Shown: piece by piece, positions 51,636-60,234 of the stretch
Numbering within the stretch: position 1 is the first letter of the stretch
Layout of the letters: every line of letters starts with the position of its first letter
NCBI GenBank assembly: GCA_963751615.1
Contig: CAVVVG010000005.1
Coordinates: 558,001 to 622,000, forward strand
Direction: 5' to 3'
DNA length: 64,000 nucleotides
Origin: Palsa-892 sp963751615
Lineage (GTDB): Bacteria > Pseudomonadota > Alphaproteobacteria > Rhizobiales > Xanthobacteraceae
Notes under the pieces: model-generated
What the model was told of the DNA's origin: nothing
What the model saw: the letters and a program-made list of their open reading frames with translations, nothing else
Databases searched by the model: none
Program-made: the position numbers and the translations under genes

Positions 51636-52850
51636 CTAACGACCGCCACGCAGACGATCGAGCAATTCCACGGTCGGGTACGAGTCGGCTGGAAGACCCA
51701 ATTTCAACTGCGCTGCCTTGATTGCCGCACGGGTGGAAAGGCCGAGCTTGCCATCAACTTCGCCGGTATAGCCGTATCGTGCAAGCATTCGCTGCAGATC
51801 TTTTGCCTGCTCCAAATTGAGAGGCGGGGGCGCACCGCTGCCTTTTTGCATTGGCCCCGCACCTGCAAGCCGCGTCGCGTAATAGGCTGCAGTCAAAGAA
51901 TAAACGAGCGACTGATTCCACTTCAGATAAACCTGGAAATTCGGATAGGCAAGAAACGCCGGTCCGAAACGCCCCATCGGCAATACGAGCGAAGCTGGCG
52001 GCCCTTCCACCGAAAGTGGTCTTCCATCAGCAGCCGTCACGCCCCACCGCGCCCACTCCGCGTGCGGATGCTGGATGTTCAGGTCAGCCTGATCCCATGG
52101 TACGTTCGTTCCGACGCGCACTTCGCGCAACCATGGCTGCCCGCGTTGCCACCCAAGGCTTTGAATATAATTGCCAGTCGATGCGAGGACATCTGGCACG
52201 CTTTTCAAAAGATCGCGCCTACCATCACCGTCGAAATCGACTGCAAATTTATTGTACTCCGTCGGCATCATCTGGGCCTGGCCGATTTCTCCCGCCCAGG
52301 AACCGATCATCTCCTCCGGGCGCACATCGCCGCGCTCGATCAGACGGAGCGCATCGAACAACTGACCGCGAAACATATCCGAACGGCGGCAATCATACGC
52401 CAGCGTGGTGAGCGCCCTCAGCGATGGCTCCTTCCCCATATTCAGGCCGAAATCGCTTTCGAGTCCCCAGAAAGCGACAATTACCGCAGCAGGGACCCCG
52501 TACTCCTGCTGCACACGTTGAAAAATCGCACTGTGTTGCTGGATAAGCTGGCCTCCTTTTTGAAGGCGATAGGCAGGAACCATCCGCGCAGAAAATTCAA
52601 GAAACGTTTGGTTGAAGACGCGCTGTCCGCGATCAATGTTCACAATGCGCTGGTCGTAGACCATGCCGGGCGAAGCCGCGCCGATCGCGCGCTGGGAAAT
52701 TCCCTGCGCTGCCGCCTCACGCTTGAATTCCGAAAGCCAACTTTCAAAACTTCCCGAATTACGACAGCTCGCGGCGAAGGCGATCGCCGGCACCGAGAAA
52801 ATCGACAGCACCATCATCATCAAGCCTGCAAGCCGCCCGCACCGCATCAT
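51636..52850 (-). CDS. Lytic murein transglycosylase (MltB type) with peptidoglycan-binding domain
   Basis: A 404-residue exported enzyme that cleaves glycan strands to 1,6-anhydro-muramyl products. The start at 52850 has GAGG six bases upstream and gives a signal peptide (MMMVLSIFSVPAIAFA-AS). The SLT-2 catalytic domain has the acid in VAFWGLESDFG, plus SWAGEIGQAQMMPTEYNKFA and FDGDGRRDLL. A C-terminal PG_binding_1 domain (about 335-400; DLQRMLARYGYTGEVDGKLG) follows. Location is periplasm. Confidence 0.94.
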   Translation of the reverse strand: MMRCGRLAGLMMMVLSIFSVPAIAFAASCRNSGSFESWLSEFKREAAAQGISQRAIGAASPGMVYDQRIVNIDRGQRVFNQTFLEFSARMVPAYRLQKGGQLIQQHSAIFQRVQQEYGVPAAVIVAFWGLESDFGLNMGKEPSLRALTTLAYDCRRSDMFRGQLFDALRLIERGDVRPEEMIGSWAGEIGQAQMMPTEYNKFAVDFDGDGRRDLLKSVPDVLASTGNYIQSLGWQRGQPWLREVRVGTNVPWDQADLNIQHPHAEWARWGVTAADGRPLSVEGPPASLVLPMGRFGPAFLAYPNFQVYLKWNQSLVYSLTAAYYATRLAGAGPMQKGSGAPPPLNLEQAKDLQRMLARYGYTGEVDGKLGLSTRAAIKAAQLKLGLPADSYPTVELLDRLRGGR

Positions 52851-52987
52851 TATTTCCTCGCTGCCCAAAAGTTGGTCTCACTCTGGCGACCAATATGGGT
52901 CCGTCAAGATCCTTCTTTCGGTCTTCGGATCATGAATTCCAGAATGGAAAAAAGCGATCGCTATCACTGCTGATAGCAATTTAAAAT

Positions 52988-54217
52988 CTATTCCGCCGCT
53001 TGGGCGGACGTTCCCGAAAACCGAAGATCGAGCTGACGCCATACAGAAGTTAGCGCTTCGGCTAGCTTTGCAATCAATGCATCGCCATGCAGCGGGGTCG
53101 GTGTCACGCGCAGTCGCTCCGTCCCTTTGCGCACAGTGGGTTCATTGATCGGTTGCAAATAGATCCCGTGCTCCATCAGCAGAAGATCGCTCGCAGCTTT
53201 GCAGTCGCCCGCGTCTCCGACCATTACAGGCAGGATGTGAGTTTCCGACGGTAACATCGGCAAGCCAGCTTTCATGAGCGCAGTTTTCGTTTTTGCCACC
53301 TGTAACTGATGTCGCTCACGTTCTTGATCAGAATTTTTTAAATGACGGACAGAGGCAGCAGCGGCGGCAGCGATCGGTGGCGGTAACGCTGTCGTGAAAA
53401 TAAATCCAGGCGCAAAAGAACGCACCGCATCAATAACGGTATTGCTGCCGGCGATGTAGCCGCCCACGACGCCGAAAGCTTTAGCAAGCGTCCCTTCGAT
53501 CATGTCGATCGCATGCATGACTCCTTCACGCTCGGCAATCCCTGCACCGCGCTTTCCGTAAAGTCCAACCGCATGTACTTCGTCAAGATAGGTGAGTGCG
53601 CCATATTTTTTCGCGAGATGACAAATATCGCGGATGGGAGCAATGTCACCATCCATGGAATAAAGACTTTCGAATACGACTAGCTTCGGCCGGTTGCCGG
53701 CAGCGCGCAGCAAGTCTTTGAGGTGAGTGAGATCGTTGTGACGAAAAATGACCTTCTCACAACCCGAACGTCGCACGCCTTCGATCATCGAGTTATGGTT
53801 TGCCTCGTCAGAAAAAATGAGGCAATTCGGCAAAAGCCCCGCGATCGTTGCAATGCCGGTTTCGTTTGAAACGTAGCCAGAAGAAAAGAGAAGCGCGGAT
53901 TCTTTGCCATGCAGGTCGGCAAGCTCGTTTTCCAGTTCGACCAAAATTCGACTCGTACCCGAAATGTTGCGCGTGCCGCCCGCGCCAACGCCCATTTTCT
54001 GCACCGCAATTCGCATGGCGTCGATCACCACCGGGTGGCAGCCCATTCCGAGATAATCGTTCGAGCACCAAACAACGATTTCGCGCGGCCCCGAGGGCGA
54101 ATTCCAGATCGCATGTGGAAAGCTCGCAGCGTCGCGCTCCATTTCGGTAAAAACGCGATAACGCCGCTCCCGTCTAAGCCGCTCAACCGCTTTCGCAAAA
54201 ATCCGCTCGTAATCCAT
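52988..54217 (-). CDS. hemA: 5-aminolevulinate synthase
   Basis: A 409-residue PLP enzyme that condenses glycine with succinyl-CoA, the first step of haem synthesis in alphaproteobacteria. The PLP lysine is in IEGTLAKAFGVVGGYIAG; other blocks are WCSNDYLGMGCHPVVIDAM, GGTRNISGTSRILVELENEL, YLDEVHAVGLYGKRGAGIA and SMDGDIAPI. No partner gene is adjacent. A short hairpin lies in its leader. Confidence 0.96.
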   Translation of the reverse strand: MDYERIFAKAVERLRRERRYRVFTEMERDAASFPHAIWNSPSGPREIVVWCSNDYLGMGCHPVVIDAMRIAVQKMGVGAGGTRNISGTSRILVELENELADLHGKESALLFSSGYVSNETGIATIAGLLPNCLIFSDEANHNSMIEGVRRSGCEKVIFRHNDLTHLKDLLRAAGNRPKLVVFESLYSMDGDIAPIRDICHLAKKYGALTYLDEVHAVGLYGKRGAGIAEREGVMHAIDMIEGTLAKAFGVVGGYIAGSNTVIDAVRSFAPGFIFTTALPPPIAAAAAASVRHLKNSDQERERHQLQVAKTKTALMKAGLPMLPSETHILPVMVGDAGDCKAASDLLLMEHGIYLQPINEPTVRKGTERLRVTPTPLHGDALIAKLAEALTSVWRQLDLRFSGTSAQAAE

Positions 54218-54253
54218 ACTGTTGACGAGCCCCCGCGCTGCGGCCTTTTTAGA

Positions 54254-54271
54254 GTCATTCGCATGAATGAC
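54254..54271. promoter_or_regulatory. 18-bp inverted repeat upstream of hemA
   Basis: GTCATTC-GCAT-GAATGAC is a perfect 7-bp inverted repeat centred about 45 bases before the hemA start (minus strand). It could be an operator or a leader hairpin. It does not match the FNR consensus TTGAT-N4-ATCAA. Confidence 0.35.
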
Positions 54272-54460
54272 GCTGCCCCCGCCATAGCCATGGCGCTAAA
54301 TTTCTTTGCTTTGCAATTTTTGAAGATACTCTGGGAATAACACTTTTTTTCAGTTAGTTAATTAGAGGTAATATAATACTATTGATTTACCAAGGTAGAA
54401 ACCAACCTCACCGATTATCGGCGAGACTCCACCCGCAATTTCATTATACAGCCCTTAAGG

Positions 54461-54658
54461 CGCTGGGAATTTGTCAGCCTCGTGCGCGAGCGGTTCAAAG
54501 AAACGGCGCGCGCTGAAGAAAGCCCCGCATTGCTGACAAGTTTAATCGTGCAACCCTTCGTGCGCCAAATCGTGGAGCGCTTCAGGCTGCAAACTCCTGT
54601 ATTGTCGCAAAGCTAGATTCGCCCCGGTGTGCGGTTGAAGACGGTCGCCAACGTATAA
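54461..54658 (+). pseudogene. flhA: Flagellar export protein FlhA, C-terminal remnant
   Basis: Only the last 65 or so codons remain: EFVSLVRERFKETARAEESP, then SLIVQPFVRQIVERFRLQTP, VLSQS, and after an in-frame TAG (54614-54616, in place of the usual Glu) IRPGVRLKTVANV and the normal stop. This is the FlhA C-terminal signature (ALLTSP..RPFVR.IVERFRPQT.VLSQ.EI.P..RLKTV). The preceding 2 kb of the gene is missing; hemA occupies that space. FlhA is the central gate of the flagellar export apparatus. The rest of this 459-base gap (54218-54676) holds an AT-rich stretch with a TATAAT-like box at 54372. Confidence 0.78.
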
Positions 54659-54676
54659 CGATCGGATCGAAATGCC

Positions 54677-55312
54677 ATGAAGGCTCAAAACCTCGACCGC
54701 ACAGAGACTCCTCTCAAGGATCAGTTCACGCTTCTGCCAGCCGGACAAATATCGGCGGTCGTCACTCATCTCGAAATGCGTTCGCGCCAGCCGCTTCGCC
54801 GCGAGCATACAAAACAGGGCGAATATGCGCTCCGCCGTGTGCCCGATCCGGATCTTACGTGGTATCGTGAGCTGTATCGCCGCGTCGGGGAAGATTGGCT
54901 GTGGTTCTCGCGGCTAGCCATAGACGATGAGACGCTTGCGGCGATCATACACGATCCGGCCGTCGAGGTGCATGCGCTCCGCCATCGTGGACGCGACGAA
55001 GGAATTCTCGAAATCGACTTCCGACGTTTCCCGGAAGTCGAGATCGCATTTCTCGGCGTGACTTCCTCGATACTGGGCAAGGGTGCCGGGCGTTATCTGA
55101 TGAACCGTGCGCTAGAAAATGCGTGGGGGCGGACGCCAAGCCGCATCACCGTACATACTTGCACGCTTGATCATCCGCGCGCGCTGGAATTTTATCTGAA
55201 AACCGGATTCATACCCTACTCGCGCTCGATTGAGATCGCTGATGATCCGCGCCTGCACGGAATTCTTGCGCGTACGGCTGCACCACACGCACCCATCATT
55301 GTCGATCGCTGA
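54677..55312 (+). CDS. GNAT family N-acetyltransferase
   Basis: A 211-residue acetyltransferase starting at the ATG at 54677, 18 bases after the flhA remnant. The GNAT fold shows in TWYRELYRRVGEDWLWFSRL, VEIAFLGVTSSILGKGAGRY (motif A, Gly-rich CoA loop) and VHTCTLDHPRALEFYLKTGF. The substrate is unknown. It is the only clearly intact gene between the flhA remnant and fliJ. Confidence 0.88.
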   Translation: MKAQNLDRTETPLKDQFTLLPAGQISAVVTHLEMRSRQPLRREHTKQGEYALRRVPDPDLTWYRELYRRVGEDWLWFSRLAIDDETLAAIIHDPAVEVHALRHRGRDEGILEIDFRRFPEVEIAFLGVTSSILGKGAGRYLMNRALENAWGRTPSRITVHTCTLDHPRALEFYLKTGFIPYSRSIEIADDPRLHGILARTAAPHAPIIVDR

Positions 55313-55318
55313 CTGGAT

Positions 55319-55726
55319 TCAAGCGCGGGCGCGATGGCCACCGATGTGGTCGAGTTCGGCCTGTTCGCGCGCTGCTTCACTCGCCGCCTCGCGTTGATGA
55401 TCGCGCTGATCGAGAATCTCGACTTTCTTCAGTGCCTCAAAAGCTTCCGCTAACGCGGCACGCGCGTTTTCTAGTTGAACCTTAAGGTCATTCGCCGAGC
55501 GGGCGAGATTATCGCGGCGCTGAATCGCCGCCTTGGCATAAGTTGGATAGGCGAAATGTCCGGGATCGGTGATACCGGCGCGCTGTTGCTCGCCATCGAT
55601 TTCACGGTCGAGGTCGGCGGACATGCGCTCGAATTCAGCGATCATGGCATCGAGCTGGGCGACCTGACGGCGCTTTTCGTCAACCTGAAAGCGCTTCAGG
55701 CGGATCAACGTTTCACGCGATTTCAT
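55319..55726 (-). CDS. fliJ: Flagellar export protein FliJ
   Basis: A 135-residue coiled-coil protein, full length for alphaproteobacterial FliJ. The start KSRETLIRLKRFQVDEKRRQ, the central DPGHFAYPTYAKAAIQRRDN and the end EAAREQAELDHIGGH are typical. FliJ normally escorts substrates and activates the FliI ATPase at the export gate. Here its frame is open, but the adjacent upstream fliI is a gutted pseudogene, so FliJ probably has no working partner; it may simply not have decayed yet. Confidence 0.9.
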   Translation of the reverse strand: MKSRETLIRLKRFQVDEKRRQVAQLDAMIAEFERMSADLDREIDGEQQRAGITDPGHFAYPTYAKAAIQRRDNLARSANDLKVQLENARAALAEAFEALKKVEILDQRDHQREAASEAAREQAELDHIGGHRARA

Positions 55727-56246
55727 CCGGCGATACTCCCACGCGACCGGTTACTGTTCCACTTGCTGTGGCGCCAACAATTTGCGCCAGACGCCCATAA
55801 CCTTCCCCTAGATTGGTTGCCTCTTCCTTACCTTGAGTAAGAAAAGCTTCCAAAAATGAGAAAAGTTCAATTGACATCTCAGTTTCAGGATTGGAGCCCT
55901 TTCTATAGGCACCGAGGCGGATCAATTCTTCTATATCCCCATAAATGGAGAGGGGCTGCCAGGCGCGCATTACGGAAGGCCGATATTCCCGGTGACGGCC
56001 CCTCCCTCTTGCGGATCGGCTCGCCCATCGCATTTACGATCTTACTGAGCCATCCCATGGAAGAGGGTCCTGGGGGAAGGACGGCAGCCGCAGCCCAACG
56101 AAACAAGCACCCCGCCGCAGCCCCGGGCGCACGCCTTCTAGTGGGTCAAATGGCATCAGCAACGCATTGTCGTCGACGAAGCCTACGACTTTCAATCCGC
56201 TAATCTGTTTCGCGAGGGCTCCCAGGGCCCCCAAAAATCCCGGCAA
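55713..56246 (-). pseudogene. fliI: Flagellum-specific ATPase FliI, internally deleted
   Basis: Three pieces in different frames match FliI in order on the minus strand: VVGFVDDNALLMPFDPLEGV (N-terminal barrel), GWLSKIVNAMGEPI (start of the ATPase domain), and SIYGDIEELIRLGAYRKGS with EAFLTQGKEEATNLGEGYG (C-terminus). Frameshifts separate the pieces. Between the second and third, roughly 270 residues that should carry Walker A, Walker B and the catalytic glutamate are missing. The C-terminal frame runs on to a stop at 55713, past the start of fliJ. Confidence 0.85.
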
Positions 56247-56462
56247 CGCTTTGTTTACCTAACCCATTAATTAACGGGGCAATCGCCAAAGCACCGGCAT
56301 TAACACCCTTTCGGGGCGGCATTTTCACTGGGTCGCTTGACCCGGCTTCTTCAAGTCGAATGTTAAGCGTGTAACTCGGGCGAATCTGTCCGAACCTCAA
56401 TATCTTATGCCGATTCGCGAAGATTTTCTTGAGGGACTCTTGTGGACCGGAATTAGGTTCTG

Positions 56463-56480
56463 TTAACCATTAACGGTTAG
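56463..56480 (+). promoter_or_regulatory. Candidate CtrA box in the ctrA promoter
   Basis: TTAACCATTAACGGTTAG lies about 92 bases before the ctrA start. It contains TTAACCAT, a known CtrA half-site form in Caulobacter, inside a partly symmetric TTAACC...GGTTAG. GANTC methylation sites occur at 56382, 56412 and 56486. This suggests autoregulation and CcrM sensitivity, by analogy with Caulobacter. Confidence 0.55.
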
Positions 56481-56571
56481 CGTGCGAATCGTAAATTCCG
56501 AACCGGCAAGACGGGCATGCGGCGCCCGTTCCGGATGTGTCCCCCCGAAAAGGGCCTGGAAGGGGATTAGC

Positions 56572-57273
56572 ATGCGAGTGCTTCTGATTGAGGACGATGG
56601 CGCAACGGCGAAGAGCATCGAACTGATGCTCAAGTCTGAGAGCTTCAACGTCTACACCACCGATCTCGGCGAAGAGGGCGTCGATCTCGGTAAACTTTAT
56701 GACTACGACATCATTCTTCTCGACCTGAACCTTCCGGACATGTCTGGCTATGAAGTTCTGCGGTCGTTGAGGGTCGCCAAGATCAAGACCCCGATCCTGA
56801 TCCTGTCCGGTCTCGCCGGCATCGAGGACAAAGTTCGCGGCCTAGGCTTTGGCGCCGACGATTACATGACCAAGCCTTTCCATAAGGATGAACTGATCGC
56901 GCGAATCCATGCGATCGTGCGCCGCTCGAAGGGTCATGCGCAGTCGGTCATCAACACCGGCGATCTCGTCGTCAATCTCGACACCAAGACGGTCGAGGTA
57001 AACGGCGCGCGCGTGCATCTGACCGGCAAGGAATATCAAATGCTGGAGCTACTCTCGCTCCGTAAAGGCACCACACTCACCAAGGAAATGTTTCTCAATC
57101 ATCTCTACGGCGGTATGGATGAACCGGAGTTGAAGATCATCGACGTATTCATCTGCAAACTTCGCAAAAAACTCGCGAACGCTTCGAGCGGCAAGAATTA
57201 CATCGAAACAGTCTGGGGACGCGGCTACGTGCTTCGCGAGCCAACTGAAGGCGAAACAAGGATATCTGCCTAA
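56572..57273 (+). CDS. ctrA: Cell-cycle response regulator CtrA
   Basis: A 233-residue OmpR-family regulator that is the master cell-cycle regulator of alphaproteobacteria. The start at 56572 (AAGGGGA upstream) gives MRVLLIEDDGATAKSIELML, the CtrA signature; the phosphoacceptor Asp is in IILLDLNLPDMSGYEVLR, the lysine in DDYMTKPFHKDELIARIHAI, and the DNA-binding domain ends YIETVWGRGYVLRE. It is phosphorylated through ChpT, whose gene is 6 kb away, and inhibited by SciP, also in this window. Confidence 0.97.
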   Translation: MRVLLIEDDGATAKSIELMLKSESFNVYTTDLGEEGVDLGKLYDYDIILLDLNLPDMSGYEVLRSLRVAKIKTPILILSGLAGIEDKVRGLGFGADDYMTKPFHKDELIARIHAIVRRSKGHAQSVINTGDLVVNLDTKTVEVNGARVHLTGKEYQMLELLSLRKGTTLTKEMFLNHLYGGMDEPELKIIDVFICKLRKKLANASSGKNYIETVWGRGYVLREPTEGETRISA

Positions 57274-57301
57274 ATCATCAATCCAAAACTTCATGAATGC
57301 A

Positions 57302-57325
57302 AAACCCCGCTGCAAGGCGGGGTTT
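57302..57325. terminator. Bidirectional terminator between ctrA and cheR
   Basis: AAACCCCGC (57302-57310) pairs with GCGGGGTTT (57317-57325) around a six-base loop, followed by T-rich sequence on the plus strand and by a T-rich run on the minus strand. It lies between the convergent ctrA and cheR. Confidence 0.9.
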
Positions 57326-57347
57326 TTGTTTGGCAGAGTCAGTTTCC

Positions 57348-58193
57348 TTAAACGGTTACGAGATTCGATTTGCGATGATTCTGCGCCACAGGTACATAGA
57401 GTCCGCGCTTTTCCGGAAGCGGCACAAAGTTATCAGTTAGACCCACGACGGTTTCCGCAGCGCCCATCAACAAAAATCCATCCGGCGCTAGCAAACGTGC
57501 AATTCGATCGAGCACGCCCATCTTAGTTGGCTGATCAAAATAGATCAGGACGTTACGACAGAAAACCACATCGAAGGTGCCAAGTGAAGAAAAATTCGTA
57601 AGGAGATTCAGCTGTTGGAACTGCACCATTCTTCGGATCTCTTCCGAGACGCGCCATTGATCGCCAACCTGCTCAAAATGCTGCATCAGCATTTGAATCG
57701 GAAGGCCACGTTGCACCTCGAACTGGCTGTAAACGCCCGTTTTCGCTTTCTCCAATACCTGCCGGGAAATATCCGTTGCGATGATTTCGATTCGCCAGCC
57801 GCTAAATTTTTCCTGCATGCTTCGGATAATCATAGCGAGCGAATAAGGCTCTTGACCTGTCGAAGCGGCAGCACACCAAATGCGAAGATGGCGGCTTTTT
57901 GCACGGGCGACACCCAAAACGGGAAGCACAGTGTCACGGAATCGGTCAAAGGGACTCTTGTCGCGGAAAAAATATGACTCGTTGATCGTCATTGCCTCTG
58001 TGACCTGAATTCTCAGACTTTCCGCATCTCCGCTTTTGAGCTTGTACACGAGCTCGCTGATTGAAGCGCAGCCAGCGCGGCGTGCTACGGGCATTAGGCG
58101 GCTCTCGATCAAATATTGCTTGTCAGCCGCGAGAATGAGCCCAGACAGCTCCTTCAGCAATTTGCGTAAAAACTCGTACTCAAGCGGTGTCAA
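57348..58193 (-). CDS. cheR: Chemotaxis methyltransferase CheR
   Basis: A 281-residue SAM methyltransferase that methylates glutamates of chemoreceptors. The N-terminal helical domain (LEYEFLRKLLKELSGLILAA) precedes the SAM domain with RIWCAAASTGQEPYSLAM, FEIIATD-type residues in IEIIATDISRQVLEKAKTG, and VVFCRNVLIYFDQ. It overlaps cheB by four bases and is last in the cheAWYBR operon. Confidence 0.94.
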   Translation of the reverse strand: MTPLEYEFLRKLLKELSGLILAADKQYLIESRLMPVARRAGCASISELVYKLKSGDAESLRIQVTEAMTINESYFFRDKSPFDRFRDTVLPVLGVARAKSRHLRIWCAAASTGQEPYSLAMIIRSMQEKFSGWRIEIIATDISRQVLEKAKTGVYSQFEVQRGLPIQMLMQHFEQVGDQWRVSEEIRRMVQFQQLNLLTNFSSLGTFDVVFCRNVLIYFDQPTKMGVLDRIARLLAPDGFLLMGAAETVVGLTDNFVPLPEKRGLYVPVAQNHRKSNLVTV

Positions 58194-59314
58194 AAGCGGT
58201 CCCCATGAACGAGCTTCACGATTTTCGGGGCTATGTCATCGATCGGCAAAATGGCGGAGCAGAGACCTGTATAGGCGGAAGCGCCCGGCATTCCCCACAC
58301 CACACTGCTCACTTCATCCTGCGCAATCACCGCGCCGCCGGCCGCTGCGATGACGCTCGTCCCTTTCGAGCCGTCCTTTCCCATGCCCGTAAGCACCACC
58401 CCCAAAAGGCCACTACCGACGGCCGCTGCAGCCGAGATAAAGAGCGGATCAACCGCCGGTTTACAAGAATGGACTGGTTGACCGTCATCGAGTGCGATTT
58501 TCAGCGCATTAGAATGCCGCTCAATCTTCATGTGCTTCCCACCAGGCGCGACATAAATGCGGCCGGGCTTCAGAATCTCGCCGTGAACGCCCTCGTGCGA
58601 AGGCCGATTGGCCGTGCGGCCAAGATGCTCCGCCAAGATCGTAGTGAAGGTCGGAGGCATGTGTTGCACGATGACGACCGGAAGTCGCGAGAGGATTGGC
58701 GCGAGGCCACGGATCAAAACCTGTAATGCTTGTGGACCGCCAGTTGAGCTCCCGACCGCAAGTATACGCGGGCGCATGGCCGGAAAAGGCCGCATGGCGA
58801 TGGCCGGCGATCGCACATCTTCAAATTCGGTCGTCAGCGGTGGCGTTCTCGCCGGCAGCAACTCGCGAGAACGGCGACGACCTAAATGGCGAATTTTTTC
58901 AATAATCTCGCGCCGGAAACTCTGCGATACAGTGACCTCGCGGTTGGTTCCCGGTTTGGTCACATAATCCGTGGCACCAAGGGAAAGCGCTTTCAAGCTC
59001 ACTTCGGCATTTCTGCGTGTGAGCGTCGATGACATGATGACAACAAGATCAGGTTTGCGCGCAAGAAGAAGCGGCAGAGCCGCTAAGCCGTCCAGTTTCG
59101 GCATATTAATGTCGAGAACGACGATATCTGGCTTGGTTCGCAGAACATTATCGACCGCATCCCGGCCGTTCCGAAAGACGCCCACAACCTCGATACCGCG
59201 CTCTTCCGCCAGCCAACGCGCCATTAATCCGCGAACGATCACGGCGTCATCAACAATCATTACGCGGATGGCGGCCCCCACTTCGGACGTAGGAGTAATG
59301 AGCGGCAGCGACAT
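58190..59314 (-). CDS. cheB: Chemotaxis response regulator and methylesterase CheB
   Basis: About 374 residues from the ATG at 59314; an in-frame TTG at 59341 is a weaker start. The receiver has VMIVDDAVIVRGLMARWL, Asp in IVVLDINMPKLDGL and a lysine in DYVTKPGTN. The methylesterase domain has the Ser of ILAVGSSTGGPQALQVLI, His of VIVQHMPPTFT, and Asp of VVLTGMGKDGSKG. It removes methyl groups that CheR adds. The overlap with cheR is four bases. Confidence 0.95.
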   Translation of the reverse strand: MSLPLITPTSEVGAAIRVMIVDDAVIVRGLMARWLAEERGIEVVGVFRNGRDAVDNVLRTKPDIVVLDINMPKLDGLAALPLLLARKPDLVVIMSSTLTRRNAEVSLKALSLGATDYVTKPGTNREVTVSQSFRREIIEKIRHLGRRRSRELLPARTPPLTTEFEDVRSPAIAMRPFPAMRPRILAVGSSTGGPQALQVLIRGLAPILSRLPVVIVQHMPPTFTTILAEHLGRTANRPSHEGVHGEILKPGRIYVAPGGKHMKIERHSNALKIALDDGQPVHSCKPAVDPLFISAAAAVGSGLLGVVLTGMGKDGSKGTSVIAAAGGAVIAQDEVSSVVWGMPGASAYTGLCSAILPIDDIAPKIVKLVHGDRF

Positions 59315-59390
59315 GGATACTCTATCTTGGAACTCGACCAACGAACGAGATGTAAAAGTGACGCTTCAGGTTATGGCGCCGAGCAATAAC

Positions 59391-59756
59391 TCAGATCAAA
59401 CCGACTTCCTGAAACTTCGCTTCGACGATTTCCTTGTTGAAGGGTTTCATTATGTATTCGTCGGCACCCGCATGCATTGCGCGCGCGATGTGGGCAAGAT
59501 CGTTCTCGGTCGTGCAGAAGACCACCTTCGGCTTGTCGCCATGAGGCATTGCCCGAAGCGCTCGAAGAAACTCGTAGCCATCCATCACGGGCATGTTCCA
59601 ATCGAGCAGGATTGCATCCGGCATTTCCTTAACGCAAAAATCGAGGGCCTGACGGCCGTCAGCCGCTTCCATGATCGTAAGGCCGAACCCTTCCAGGATC
59701 CGCCGCGCGACCTTGCGGATGACGCTTGAGTCATCAATCACCAAACAGCGTTTCAT
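59391..59756 (-). CDS. cheY: CheY-type response regulator
   Basis: A 121-residue single receiver domain from the ATG at 59756 (GGAG upstream). CheY residues: CLVIDDSSVIRKVARRIL, phospho-Asp in AILLDWNMPVMDGYEFLR, Thr in FCTTENDL and Lys in EYIMKPFNKEI. CheY-P normally binds the flagellar switch; with flagellar genes decayed here, its target is uncertain. It lies between cheW and cheB. Confidence 0.94.
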   Translation of the reverse strand: MKRCLVIDDSSVIRKVARRILEGFGLTIMEAADGRQALDFCVKEMPDAILLDWNMPVMDGYEFLRALRAMPHGDKPKVVFCTTENDLAHIARAMHAGADEYIMKPFNKEIVEAKFQEVGLI

Positions 59757-59778
59757 TGTTTCACTCCTTTTGAGACGA

Positions 59779-60234
59779 TTAAGCGGCAAGCCCGCGGGGC
59801 TGAATTTCCAGCACGCGGTCCACGTCAAGTACGATCATTAAATTATCTTCGAGCCGGTGAACGCCGGCGGTTACGCTTCCCCAGCGCGGGTCGAGATTCG
59901 CGGGAATAGGATCAATTTGCCCAGCCGCAATTTTCAATACTTCGCCGACCTGATCGAAGAGAAGGCCATAAGATTCGCCGCGATCTTCGATTCCGACCGC
60001 CATGTGGCTTTCGCCCTCCGTCACTGAAGGAAGATCAAGACGTCGACGCATATCGATTGCAGTTACGATACGTCCACGTAGATTGAGAACTCCAGCAATT
60101 TCTGGGTGCGCAAGCGGGACGCGCGTCATTCGTTCCGCTTTAAAGACATCATGCACACGATCGATCGGTAAACCGAACATCTGCTCGCCCACCATCACGG
60201 TTACGAATTCCCGCTCCGATTGTTGAGACATCAC
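59779..60234 (-). CDS. cheW: Chemotaxis coupling protein CheW
   Basis: A 151-residue CheW that links receptors to CheA. Typical blocks: FVTVMVGEQMFGLPIDRVHD, PEIAGVLNLRGRIVTAIDMR, and GLLFDQVGEVLKI. It overlaps the cheA end by four bases, so the two are coupled. No chemoreceptor (MCP) gene is in the window. Confidence 0.95.
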   Translation of the reverse strand: MMSQQSEREFVTVMVGEQMFGLPIDRVHDVFKAERMTRVPLAHPEIAGVLNLRGRIVTAIDMRRRLDLPSVTEGESHMAVGIEDRGESYGLLFDQVGEVLKIAAGQIDPIPANLDPRWGSVTAGVHRLEDNLMIVLDVDRVLEIQPRGLAA

